Shown here: positions 17,219 through 26,498 of the stretch, piece by piece
Position numbering within the stretch: position 1 is the stretch's first letter
Layout of the letters: each line of letters begins with the position of its first letter
Source of the DNA: Amarobacter sp035326025
Lineage (GTDB): Bacteria > Chloroflexota > Dehalococcoidia > Tepidiformales > Tepidiformaceae
Direction of reading: 5' to 3'
Length of the DNA: 64,000 nucleotides
Assembly (NCBI GenBank): GCA_035326025.1
Contig: DAOKYT010000005.1
Location: 1-64,000 of the forward strand
Position numbers and translations under genes: made by a program
Notes under the pieces: model-generated
Database searches by the model: none
Told to the model about the DNA's origin: nothing
Seen by the model: the letters and a program-made list of their open reading frames with translations, nothing else

Positions 17219-20200
17219 GGACCACCTCCGGGGTGGAGGCCGTTCGCGCCGCCGTCTGCCCGCTTTCGCGCCGCCGTTGCTCCAGCACCCGCCGGTATTC
17301 CTTTGGCATCACCTTCACGAACCTGTTGGCCATGGCGGGCCAATCTTCCAGGATTCGGCGGGCAACGGCGCTGTCGGTGTACTCCACGTGCCGCTCCAGG
17401 AGGCCCTTCACCAGGTCGAGGTCTTCGGGTTCCTCAAGCGCTTCCAGGCCGACCATTTCCAGGTTGCATCGCGTGGCGAAGTCGCCCTCCTCGTCGAGGA
17501 CATAGGCGATACCACCGCTCATGCCGGCGCCGAAGTTCCGGCCCGTTTGTCCAATGATGACGGCCCGCCCCCCCGTCATGTATTCACAGCCGTGGTCGCC
17601 TGTACCTTCGACGACGCCAACGGCGCCGCTGTTGCGGACCATGAATCGTTCGCCGGCCACACCCCGGAAGAACGCCGCACCGCTCGTAGCGCCGTAGAGG
17701 GCCACGTTGCCGATGACGATGTTCTCTTCGGGGATGAACCCCTCCACCTCTGGTGGGCAGACGATGAGCTTCCCACCAGAGAGACCCTTGCCGGCGTAGT
17801 CGTTGGTATCGCCTTCCAGTCGCAGCGTAATCCCCGAAGGCAGGAATGCACCGAAACTTTGCCCGGCGGACCCGTGGAACTGGATGTCGATGGTGTCGTC
17901 GGGGAGCCCGGACATGCCGTACCTGCGGGTGAGTTCGCTCCCGAGCATGGTCCCAACCGTACGGTTGGTGTTGCGGATGGGCAGGTCGAGAGTCACCTTC
18001 TCGCCCCGTTCAATCGCTGGCTGGCAGAGTCGAATGAGCTCGTTGTCCAGCGCGCGCGCGAGCCCGTGGTCCTGTTCGGCGACGCGCCGGATAGCCACCT
18101 CCGGACCAACTTCAGGCCGGTAGAGAATCGCCGAGAGGTCCAGCCCCTGGGCCTTCCAGTGATTGACCGCGCGCCGGACATCCAGGAGGTCGCTCCGGCC
18201 GATCATCTCGTCGAGCGTGCGGAAACCGAGCTGAGCCATGTGCTCCCGCACTTCCTCGGCGATGAAGCGGAAGAAGTTGATGACGTGCTCCGGCCGGCCG
18301 GCGAACTTCGCCCGCAACTCTGGATTCTGCGTCGCGATGCCGACCGGGCAGGTGTCCAGGTGGCAGACGCGCATCATGATGCAGCCCATCACCACCAGGG
18401 GAGCAGTCGCGAAACCGAACTCTTCCGCCCCCAGGAGGGCGGCGATGACGACATCACGCCCCGTCTTCATCTGCCCATCCACCTGGACGATGATGCGATC
18501 GCGAAGCTTGTTCAACACGAGGGTTTGCTGGGTCTCGGCCAGCCCAAGCTCCCACGGGATGCCGGCGTGCTTCAATGAGGTGAGCGGGCTGGCGCCGGTC
18601 CCCCCGTCGTGCCCGCTGATGAGGACGACGTCCGACTTCGCCTTCGCGACCCCGGCCGCGACCGTGCCGACCCCGACCTCGGCCACCAGCTTCACGCTGA
18701 TGCGGGCACGCGGGTTGGCGTTCTTCAGGTCGTGGATGAGCTGTGCGAGGTCCTCGATCGAGTAGATGTCGTGGTGTGGCGGCGGGCTGATCAGGCCAAC
18801 GCCCGGAGTCGCGTGCCGGACTTCCGCAATCCAGGGGTACACTTTCGCGCCGGGAAGCTGGCCGCCCTCGCCCGGCTTTGCGCCCTGGGCCATCTTGATC
18901 TGCAGCTCATCGGCATTCACCAGGTACTCGCTGGTCACACCGAAACGGCCCGAGGCGACCTGCTTGATGGAGCTGCGGCGCAGGTCTCCGTTGGCGTCGG
19001 GCACAAAGCGCCGCCGGTCTTCGCCGCCTTCGCCCGTATTGCTGCGCCCGCCGATGCGGTTCATGGCAATCGCCAGCGTCTCGTGTGCCTCGGCGCTGAT
19101 CGAACCGTACGACATGGCGCCGGTCGCAAATCGCTTGAACAGGCTCTCGGCCGGTTCCACTTCCTCGATCGGTACCGGTGGGCGATCCGGCTTGAGCTCG
19201 AACAGTCCTCGGAGCGTCGCCATCCGCTCGCTTTGCTCGTCGACGAGCCGGCTGTACTCGCGGAACACCCGGTACTGGCCGGTGCGCGTCGCGTGCTGGA
19301 GTTTGAACACGGTATCCGGGTTGAAGAGGTGGTACTCGCCGTCCCGGCGCCACTGGTACTGCCCACCCCACTGGAGTTCGCGGAGGCCTCCATCGCGGGC
19401 GGGGAATGCGCGCTGATGGTGGGCGAGGGCCTCGACGGCGACCTCGTCGATGCCGATACCGCCGATCCGCGAGACCGTCTTGGTGAAGTAGCGGTCGATG
19501 AACTCCTCGGACAGGCCGATAGCCTCGAAAATCTGGGCGCCGCGGTAGCTGTGGATGGTGGAGATGCCCATCTTGGACATCACCTTCACCACGCCCTTCT
19601 TGATCGCCTTAAGGTAATGGTGGTGCAGCTCCTCGACCGGGATCGCCGCGTCGATATACCCGTCCTTCTGCACCTGCTCGAGGGAATCAAGGGCCAGGTA
19701 TGGATTAATCGCGCCTGCCCCATAGCCGATCAGGAGCGCGAAGTGGTGTACCTCGCGGGCATCGCCCGTTTCGACCACGAGGCCGACCTGCGTGCGCTTC
19801 TTCTCGCGGACAAGGTGGTTATGGAGCCCTGCCACCGCCAGTAGCGTGGGGATGGGCGCGTGGTCCTCATCCACTCCGCGGTCGGAAAGGATGAGGATCT
19901 TCGCCCCGTTGGCAATGGCTTCATCCGCATGTTCGTAAATCTGGTCCAGTGCCGGGGCGAGACCAGCCGGACCGGCCTTGGCCGGGAACAGCATCGGGAG
20001 CACGGTCGCGCCGAGCGCGTGGTCCTTCAGTGACTTGAATTTGGCCAGTTGCTCATTGTCGATGAACGGATTGTCGAGGCTGACCAGGTGCGAGCTTTCC
20101 GGCGTCGGATGCAGGAGATTGCCCTCGGGCCCGATGACGGTCTTCACCGAAGTCACCAGCTCCTCGCGGATCGCGTCGAGCGGCGGATTCGTCACCTGGG

Positions 20201-21773
20201 CGAACAACTGTTGGAAGTAGTTGTAGAGCGGCTGGGGGCGATTCGAGAGCACCGCGATGGGCGTATCTGTCCCCATCGAGCCGATGGCTTCCTCGCCGTT
20301 CTGCGCCATCGGACCGAGCACGTACTTGCAGTCCTCGATCGTGTAGCCGAATGCCATTTGCAGCCGCAGGAGATCCTCCGCGGAAGGCGCTGGCGGTGCC
20401 TCGACCTCCGGGATGTCGTCGATGTGGAGCAGGTTCGCCTTGAGCCATTCCGCGTAGGGGTGCGCGGTCGCGAGCTTCATCTTCAACTCGGTGTCGTCGA
20501 TGATGCGGCCCTCTTCGAGGCTCACCAGGAACATCTTGCCCGGCTGCAGCCGCCCCTTGTGCAACACCCGCTCCGGCTCGACCGGCAACACGCCGACTTC
20601 AGACGCCATGATCACCATGTCGTCTTTCGTGACGTAGTAGCGCGACGGGCGGAGACCGTTGCGGTCGAGCACCGCCCCAATGTCCTTCCCATCGGTGAAA
20701 GCGACCGACGCTGGACCGTCCCACGGCTCCATCAGGCAGCTGTGGTATTCGTAGAAGGCTCGCTTCTCCGGAGGCATCGATTCGTGCCCCTGCCACGCCT
20801 CCGGGATGAGCATCATCATGGCGTGGGCGAGAGGCCGGCCGGCGAGTACCAGCAGTTCCAGCGCCTCGTCGAGGCTCGCGGTATCGCTCCCATGTTCATT
20901 GATCACGGGCAGGATCTTGTGGATGTCGTCGAACAGGGGTGATTCGAACAGGGCTTCGCGCGCGGCCATCCAGTTCCGGTTGCCACGCAGCGTGTTGATC
21001 TCGCCGTTATGCGCCACCATCCGGTAGGGATGCGCCAGCTCCCAGCTGGGGAACGTGTTCGTGCTGAAGCGCGAATGGAACATCGCCAGGGCACTGACCA
21101 TCAGCGGGTTGCTCAGGTCGGGAAAATACTGGCGCAGCTGCGTGGCGGTGAGCATCCCCTTGTAGACCATCGTCCGGCACGAGAGGCTGGGGAAGTACAT
21201 CCATTCGGCGTCGCGGATGCCCCAGCGGTCGATGGCCTTCTCAAACCGCTTGCGAATCACGTAGAGCTTGCGTTCCAGATCGTCGTCGGTTGCTATGCCC
21301 GGGCCGCGCCCAACGAACACCTGGTAGACCGCGGGCTCGGCCGCGAGGGCGGTGGCGCCCAGCATGGAGTTGTCGGTTGGGACTTCGCGCCAGCCGAGCA
21401 GGTGCTGTCCCTCTTCTTCGACGATGGCGGAAAACAGCGCCATGGCCTGTGCCCGTGCCCGGGCATCGTGCGCTGTAAAGAAGAGGCCGGCCCCGTAATG
21501 GCCGGCCTCGGGCAGCCGGATGCCAATCCGGGCGCACTCGCGCCGCAGGAACTCATGCGGCATTTGCACGAGCATGCCGGCTCCGTCGCCGGTGTTCGGT
21601 TCGCTTCCGGATGCACCCCGGTGGTGCAGGTTCTCCAGCGCGGTCAGACCGTCCTCCACCACCTGGTGAGAGCGGTGGCCCTTCAGGTGGACAACGAACC
21701 CCACGCCGCAACTGTCACGCTCGAACTCCGGGCGGTATAGCCCTTGAGCGGACGGCATCCCTGGCTGGCTCAT
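17211..21773 (-). CDS. gltB: Glutamate synthase large subunit
   Basis: A 1520-residue enzyme, full length for the family, that makes two glutamates from glutamine and 2-oxoglutarate in ammonium assimilation. The amidotransferase nucleophile is the cysteine at residue 22 (DSCGVGF), implying removal of a 21-residue propeptide. The FMN/2-oxoglutarate domain is seen in GEGGEDRRRF, PGEGGQLPGAKVYPWIAEVRH and SGHDGGTGASPLTSLKHAG. The 3Fe-4S cysteines lie in MRVCHLDTCPVGIATQ, and the C-terminal beta-helix in MTGGRAVIIGQTGRNFGAGMSGG. It is first in a gltB-gltD operon. A TTGACA lies upstream on its strand (21924-21919), without a convincing -10. Confidence 0.98.
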   Translation of the reverse strand: MSQPGMPSAQGLYRPEFERDSCGVGFVVHLKGHRSHQVVEDGLTALENLHHRGASGSEPNTGDGAGMLVQMPHEFLRRECARIGIRLPEAGHYGAGLFFTAHDARARAQAMALFSAIVEEEGQHLLGWREVPTDNSMLGATALAAEPAVYQVFVGRGPGIATDDDLERKLYVIRKRFEKAIDRWGIRDAEWMYFPSLSCRTMVYKGMLTATQLRQYFPDLSNPLMVSALAMFHSRFSTNTFPSWELAHPYRMVAHNGEINTLRGNRNWMAAREALFESPLFDDIHKILPVINEHGSDTASLDEALELLVLAGRPLAHAMMMLIPEAWQGHESMPPEKRAFYEYHSCLMEPWDGPASVAFTDGKDIGAVLDRNGLRPSRYYVTKDDMVIMASEVGVLPVEPERVLHKGRLQPGKMFLVSLEEGRIIDDTELKMKLATAHPYAEWLKANLLHIDDIPEVEAPPAPSAEDLLRLQMAFGYTIEDCKYVLGPMAQNGEEAIGSMGTDTPIAVLSNRPQPLYNYFQQLFAQVTNPPLDAIREELVTSVKTVIGPEGNLLHPTPESSHLVSLDNPFIDNEQLAKFKSLKDHALGATVLPMLFPAKAGPAGLAPALDQIYEHADEAIANGAKILILSDRGVDEDHAPIPTLLAVAGLHNHLVREKKRTQVGLVVETGDAREVHHFALLIGYGAGAINPYLALDSLEQVQKDGYIDAAIPVEELHHHYLKAIKKGVVKVMSKMGISTIHSYRGAQIFEAIGLSEEFIDRYFTKTVSRIGGIGIDEVAVEALAHHQRAFPARDGGLRELQWGGQYQWRRDGEYHLFNPDTVFKLQHATRTGQYRVFREYSRLVDEQSERMATLRGLFELKPDRPPVPIEEVEPAESLFKRFATGAMSYGSISAEAHETLAIAMNRIGGRSNTGEGGEDRRRFVPDANGDLRRSSIKQVASGRFGVTSEYLVNADELQIKMAQGAKPGEGGQLPGAKVYPWIAEVRHATPGVGLISPPPHHDIYSIEDLAQLIHDLKNANPRARISVKLVAEVGVGTVAAGVAKAKSDVVLISGHDGGTGASPLTSLKHAGIPWELGLAETQQTLVLNKLRDRIIVQVDGQMKTGRDVVIAALLGAEEFGFATAPLVVMGCIMMRVCHLDTCPVGIATQNPELRAKFAGRPEHVINFFRFIAEEVREHMAQLGFRTLDEMIGRSDLLDVRRAVNHWKAQGLDLSAILYRPEVGPEVAIRRVAEQDHGLARALDNELIRLCQPAIERGEKVTLDLPIRNTNRTVGTMLGSELTRRYGMSGLPDDTIDIQFHGSAGQSFGAFLPSGITLRLEGDTNDYAGKGLSGGKLIVCPPEVEGFIPEENIVIGNVALYGATSGAAFFRGVAGERFMVRNSGAVGVVEGTGDHGCEYMTGGRAVIIGQTGRNFGAGMSGGIAYVLDEEGDFATRCNLEMVGLEALEEPEDLDLVKGLLERHVEYTDSAVARRILEDWPAMANRFVKVMPKEYRRVLEQRRRESGQTAARTASTPEVVRG

Positions 21774-21991
21774 CTTCCCCCCAAAATTACAGTCTCAAAA
21801 TGCCCCGCCTCCTGCGAATGCCACGGCCCCCGCGGTGCCGGCGGATTCGCCGCCCACGATTGTGAAAACATTCGCAAAGCCAGGCGAACAGTTGGGTGAG
21901 CCTACAGTTTAACAGCAGTGTCAACCCATCCGTCGACCCCCGATTCTCAATCCCACCCATGGCCCACACCTATCCATCGCCACGCGGCGCG

Positions 21992-21997
21992 TATACT
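21992..21997 (+). promoter_or_regulatory. -10 box of the aminotransferase gene
   Basis: TATACT lies 29 bp before the ATG at 22027 in the 253-bp divergent gap between gltB and the aminotransferase. No clear -35 is visible. Short leaders with TATAxT or TAGACT boxes about 20-45 bp before the start recur in this window, for example at 23430-23435 and 28771-28776. Confidence 0.5.
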
Positions 21998-22026
21998 TGC
22001 CTCACCTTCTCACCGGCAGGCACCCG

Positions 22027-23259
22027 ATGACCGAGTCGTACTGGACCCCCGAAACCATCGATGACATGGTCAGTGCGCGCGCGAAAATCCTCGGCCCGGC
22101 CGTGTGGACTGCCGCCACGCCCGACCCGCGGAACCTCATCTCCTTCGCCGGGGGCCTCCCCGATATCCCCTCCCTCCCCGGCGAACAGCTCCTGCGGGCT
22201 GCTCGCACGGTCATCGAACGCGAGCAAAAAGAGGCCCTGGAATACGGTGGCACCTACGGGCCGCTCCCCCTCCGCGAGGCGATCGCGTCGCGCTCCACGC
22301 GGATCGAGGGCATCCCTGTCTCTCGCGACAACGTGCTCATTGCCAGCGGTTCGGCCCACGCGATCGGCATGGTCTGCGAGACGCTCCTCGACCCGGGCGA
22401 TTATGTCATGATCGAAAGCCCGAACTTCCCCGGAAGCATGCGCACCATCCGTTCCTTCGGCGCCCACCAGGTCGCCATCCCGATGGATGAATACGGTATG
22501 CGCACGGATGTCCTCGCGGCGGAGCTTCGCAAGCTGGCGGACCAGGGAAAGCGGGCAAAGTTCGTCTATTGCATCCCGACGCACCAGAACCCGGCCGGTT
22601 GCACGCTCGCGCTCGAACGGCGGCACGAGCTGCTCGAGATCGTCCGTGAGCACCGGACCTTCGTGCTGGAGGATGATGCCTATGGAGAACTCTGGTTCGA
22701 GACGCCACCGCCCCCCTCGATCTTCGCCCTCAGCAATGGAGACCACGGCATCAAGGTCTCCAGCTTCTCGAAGATCATCGCCACAGGGCTGCGCATGGGC
22801 TGGATCACCGGTGCCCCGGCGCTCATTTCCCGTATCGCCGCCCTTCGCTATGACATGGGCAGCAGCCCCTTCCTCGGCCGGGTCATCGCCGAGATGATCC
22901 GCAACGGCGACCTCGACCGGCACGTCGAGGACCTCCGGGGCATCTACCTGCGCAAGCTCGAACGCGTGGAGGCGGCGCTGGCAAGGTACTGCGCCGGCTA
23001 CTGCAGCTACGTCCGGCCCCTCGGCGGTTTCTTCCTCTGGCTCCAGTTGCGCCCCGGCATAAGCTCCCGCGATGTCCAGCTGGCCGCCAACGAGCGCGGC
23101 GTGATCGTGGGGCAGGGGCCGCAGTTCTTCGCTGATGGCCAGGCGACCAACCACCTGCGGCTCGCCTTCAGCTACGTCGCGATGGAGGAAATCGAGGAAG
23201 GCATTCACCGCCTGGGCGAAGCCATGGCCGAGGTGGCCGCGCGCCCGGCCGCGAAGTAG
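22027..23259 (+). CDS. PLP-dependent class I/II aminotransferase
   Basis: A 410-residue fold-type I aminotransferase of the Aro8/LysN/MocR-catalytic type (2-aminoadipate or branched/aromatic acid aminotransferases). The PLP lysine is K249 in SSFSKIIATGLRMGW. Other landmarks are FAGGLPD, GTYGPLPLREAIA, ASGSAHAIG, YCIPTHQNPAG and EDDAYGELWF, with LRLAFSYV at the C-terminus. Substrate is not determined; 2-oxoglutarate as acceptor would fit the divergently transcribed glutamate synthase. It is monocistronic, with its own -10 at 21992-21997. Confidence 0.92.
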   Translation: MTESYWTPETIDDMVSARAKILGPAVWTAATPDPRNLISFAGGLPDIPSLPGEQLLRAARTVIEREQKEALEYGGTYGPLPLREAIASRSTRIEGIPVSRDNVLIASGSAHAIGMVCETLLDPGDYVMIESPNFPGSMRTIRSFGAHQVAIPMDEYGMRTDVLAAELRKLADQGKRAKFVYCIPTHQNPAGCTLALERRHELLEIVREHRTFVLEDDAYGELWFETPPPPSIFALSNGDHGIKVSSFSKIIATGLRMGWITGAPALISRIAALRYDMGSSPFLGRVIAEMIRNGDLDRHVEDLRGIYLRKLERVEAALARYCAGYCSYVRPLGGFFLWLQLRPGISSRDVQLAANERGVIVGQGPQFFADGQATNHLRLAFSYVAMEEIEEGIHRLGEAMAEVAARPAAK

Positions 23260-23466
23260 CCGCTGGAGCGCTTCGCGCCCGGTGCCCGTCGCATCGCCGC
23301 CCGGGCTCCGGCCGCTCGCGTGCCCGATCCCCGCTTCCGGACCGGGTCTGCGCTCCACTGCCCGGATGACTTCCGAGGCGCAGCGCCGCGGAGGCCGCTT
23401 CCGGTGGGCCTGCGTGCCGCCGCCTCGTATAGACTGTCCGGGATACCGACATGGCGAGAGCGCGAC

Positions 23467-26238
23467 ATGCAGATCCTCCCCGAATCCAACGACGTCGTCC
23501 CCTTCCCGGCCATCGAGCACACGCTGCCAAACGGGCTGCGCGTGCTCGCGCTGAACACGGGCTACCCCAACCTCGTGTCGCTCCAGATCCCGGTGCAGGC
23601 AGGTTCGCGAAACGAAATCGAACCGGGAAAATCGGGGTTCGCCCACTTCTTCGAACACATGATGTTCCGCGGCACCGAACGCTACCCGGCCGGCGTTTAC
23701 CAGGAGATCGTGACTCGCTCGGGCGCCCGCCAGAACGCCTATACCACCGACGACTACACGAACTACCACCTGACTTTCGCGAAGGACGACCTGGAGACCA
23801 TCCTCGAAATCGAAGCTGACCGCTTCATGAACCTGGCCTACAGCGAGGCCGACTTCAAGACGGAAGCCCGGGCCGTGCTTGGCGAATACAACAAGAGCGC
23901 GGCCGACCCGCTCACCAAGCTCATCGAAGTCCAGCGCGACCATGCCTTCAGCATCCATCCCTACAAGCACACCACCATGGGCTTCATCGCCGACATCGAA
24001 GACATGCCCAACCAGTTCGAGTACTCGAAGACCTTCTTCCAGCGCTGGTACCGCCCCGGCTACACCACCGTCATCGTCGCGGGCGACGTCGACCCGGAGG
24101 CGGCCGTGCTCCTTGTCGAGAAGCACTGGGGGGCGTGGCAGCCTGGCCACATTCAAGCCGTCGAGATCCCCCAGGAGCCTCCTCATGTCGAGCCGGCCGT
24201 GGTCCATCATCCCTGGGCCACGCCCACCCTGCCGTGGGTCTCCGTTGCCTTCCACGGTCCCCGGTTTTCCGCAACCGCCCGTGACTACGCCGCCCTCGAC
24301 GTGTTGCTCGACCTTCACTTCGGCGAGACCTCGGACCTCTTCCGGCGCCTGGTCGAGAAGGAGCAGGTCGTCGACCAGCTGTTCCCCTACCTGCCAGCGC
24401 AGCAGGACCCGGGATTGGCGACCGTGTTCGCCCGCGTGAAGCGCTTTGAGGACGTGCGTTACGTGCGTGACGCGATCGCCGGCACGTTCGCCCTGGCGCG
24501 CCGTGAACCGGTGGCCGCGAAGCGCCTGGCCGAGGCGAAATCCCACAATCGCTACGCCTTCGCACGCACGCTCGACAACTCCGAATCGATTGCAGCGACC
24601 CTTGCCCGGTTCGTGCGCTTCGAGCGGTCGTACTCCACGCTCAACCAGTTCTTCCGGACCATCGACGCCCTGGAGGTCGCGGACCTCGAAGCTGCCGCGG
24701 GCCGCTACCTGCGCGACGCGAACATGGTCGTCGCGCTGCTCTCCCACGAGACTCCCGGGCCCGAACTGCTCACGGCGCCGTCGATCGAGAGCGGGCACGC
24801 CGGGAGCCCCACGCCGGTCCGGACCATCGCGCTCCCCTCCGCGTCACCGCTCGTGCGCTTCAAGCTCCTGTTCGGAACCGGCTCGGCATACGACCCGCCC
24901 GGCAAGGAAGGCCTCGCGGCGCTCGCCGCCGCGATGATCGCCGAAGCGGGCAGCCAGGACATGGCCTTCGACGAGATCACCCGCGCGCTCTTTCCGCTGG
25001 CCGCGTCGTTTTCGGCACAGGTCGACCGCGAGATGACCACCTTCACCGGCGTAGCGCACATCGATACGCTCGCCGAGTTCCTTGCCATTGCCCTCCCGCA
25101 GCTGACGCGCCCGGGCTTCCGCGACGAGGACTTCCAGAGGCTCAAGGCGATCCAGCTCAACGAGCTGGTACAGGACCTTCGCTCGAACAATGAGGAGGAG
25201 CTCGGGAAAGAGCGCCTGCAGGAGCTGCTTTTCGCCGGCACGCCCTACGGCCATCCCACTCCCGGGACGGTGGCCGGCATCGAGTCCATCAGTCTCGATG
25301 ATGTCCGGGCGTTCGTCGCCTCGAGCTACACCCGCTCGAACCTGGTGGTTGGCACCGCCGGCAACGTGTCAGCGGCTGCGTCGGCAGCACTTCAGCGCGC
25401 GTTGGCCGCGCTTCCCGAAGGGGCGCCGCGGCAGCCCGCAACGGTCGTTCCCCGGGAATTGGCCGGCCTGGAGGTGGAGATCGTCAGGAAGGACACACGC
25501 TCGGTCGCGATATCGTTCGGCCACCCGATCGAGGTTCGCCGCGGCCATCCCGACTTCGTGGCGCTCTGGCTGGCGAGGGCATGGCTCGGCGAGCACCGGG
25601 CGTCCCACGGGCGCCTGTACAACCGCATCCGCGAAGTCCGCGGCATGAACTACGGCGACTATGCCTACATCGAGGCGTTTCCGCGCGGCATGTACCAGGT
25701 CTTCCCCGACCCCAACCTGGGCCGGCGGGCCCAGGCCTTCGAGGTGTGGCTGCGCCCGTTGCGGCCCGAACAGGCCGTCTTTGCGTTAAAGTTAGCCATG
25801 TACGAGCTTCGCAACCTCGTCCGGGACGGCATCTCGGAGGCAGATTTCGAGACCACCCGCGAGTACCTGGCGAAGAACGTCTTCGTGATGACGAAGACCC
25901 AGGACCAGCAGCTCGGCTATGCGCTCGACAGCGACTGGTACGGAATTCCGGAGTTCACGGCGTATGTCCGGGGCGAACTCGCGAAGCTCACCGCCGAACG
26001 CGTGAACGACGCGGTCCGGCGCCACCTCTCGTGGCACAACCTGCAGGTGGTGATGATCGCCGCCGATCCGGAGGCGCTCCGCGAGCAACTGCTTTCGCCA
26101 CAGCCGGCGACCATCACCTATGACGGCGAAAAGCCCGCCGAGCTGCTGGCGGAGGACCGTATTGTGGGCGCCTACGAGCTGGGTCTGACGCCCGAGCGCA
26201 TTCGTATCACGAACGTGGAAGACGTCTTCGCGTCGTGA
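23467..26238 (+). CDS. M16 family zinc metallopeptidase (two-domain)
   Basis: A 923-residue pitrilysin-like peptidase. The inverted zinc motif HFFEH is at residues 60-64 in SGFAHFFEHMMFRGTERYP, followed by GARQNAYTTDDYTNY and the third-ligand glutamate region around ARAVLGEYN. The C-terminal half (from about residue 480) is a second, catalytically silent M16 domain. M16 enzymes of this length form a clamshell that degrades short peptides. There is no signal peptide, so it is probably cytosolic. A TATAGACT box lies 32 bp upstream of the ATG (23428-23435). Confidence 0.95.
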   Translation: MQILPESNDVVPFPAIEHTLPNGLRVLALNTGYPNLVSLQIPVQAGSRNEIEPGKSGFAHFFEHMMFRGTERYPAGVYQEIVTRSGARQNAYTTDDYTNYHLTFAKDDLETILEIEADRFMNLAYSEADFKTEARAVLGEYNKSAADPLTKLIEVQRDHAFSIHPYKHTTMGFIADIEDMPNQFEYSKTFFQRWYRPGYTTVIVAGDVDPEAAVLLVEKHWGAWQPGHIQAVEIPQEPPHVEPAVVHHPWATPTLPWVSVAFHGPRFSATARDYAALDVLLDLHFGETSDLFRRLVEKEQVVDQLFPYLPAQQDPGLATVFARVKRFEDVRYVRDAIAGTFALARREPVAAKRLAEAKSHNRYAFARTLDNSESIAATLARFVRFERSYSTLNQFFRTIDALEVADLEAAAGRYLRDANMVVALLSHETPGPELLTAPSIESGHAGSPTPVRTIALPSASPLVRFKLLFGTGSAYDPPGKEGLAALAAAMIAEAGSQDMAFDEITRALFPLAASFSAQVDREMTTFTGVAHIDTLAEFLAIALPQLTRPGFRDEDFQRLKAIQLNELVQDLRSNNEEELGKERLQELLFAGTPYGHPTPGTVAGIESISLDDVRAFVASSYTRSNLVVGTAGNVSAAASAALQRALAALPEGAPRQPATVVPRELAGLEVEIVRKDTRSVAISFGHPIEVRRGHPDFVALWLARAWLGEHRASHGRLYNRIREVRGMNYGDYAYIEAFPRGMYQVFPDPNLGRRAQAFEVWLRPLRPEQAVFALKLAMYELRNLVRDGISEADFETTREYLAKNVFVMTKTQDQQLGYALDSDWYGIPEFTAYVRGELAKLTAERVNDAVRRHLSWHNLQVVMIAADPEALREQLLSPQPATITYDGEKPAELLAEDRIVGAYELGLTPERIRITNVEDVFAS

Positions 26239-26498
26239 TCCGCCGCAAGCCGCATCAACTTCCTTTGGAACGCGGCGGGGATCGTGCCGCAAGAGGACGA
26301 CTACATGTCCCGCGGCGCCAATCAGGAGGAGCCCTTCCCGGCGCATTCGATCCAGAGCCCCGGTGACTTCTCCGGGGCCGCGCCGGACGATCCGGTTTCG
26401 GCCTCCCGCGAGGTTCCCGCGCCACTCTCCCGGAGTTCGGCTACCTGGTCGATCCGGCGAAGAACCCGGTCGCGGCGGCAGAGCGGCCGTGGTTCGAA

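Noticed and set aside
21970..24798. 942-codon open frame antisense to the aminotransferase and M16 genes
   Set aside because: It spans two real genes and their intergenic gap with low-complexity composition and no motifs.
26284..26498. Possible small gene between the M16 gene and the DUF255 gene, with a phrase PEFGYLVDPAKNPVAAAERPW in a second frame
   Set aside because: Neither frame has a convincing start-stop pair; the second runs into the converging DUF255 gene with no stop. It may be coincidence in GC-rich DNA.
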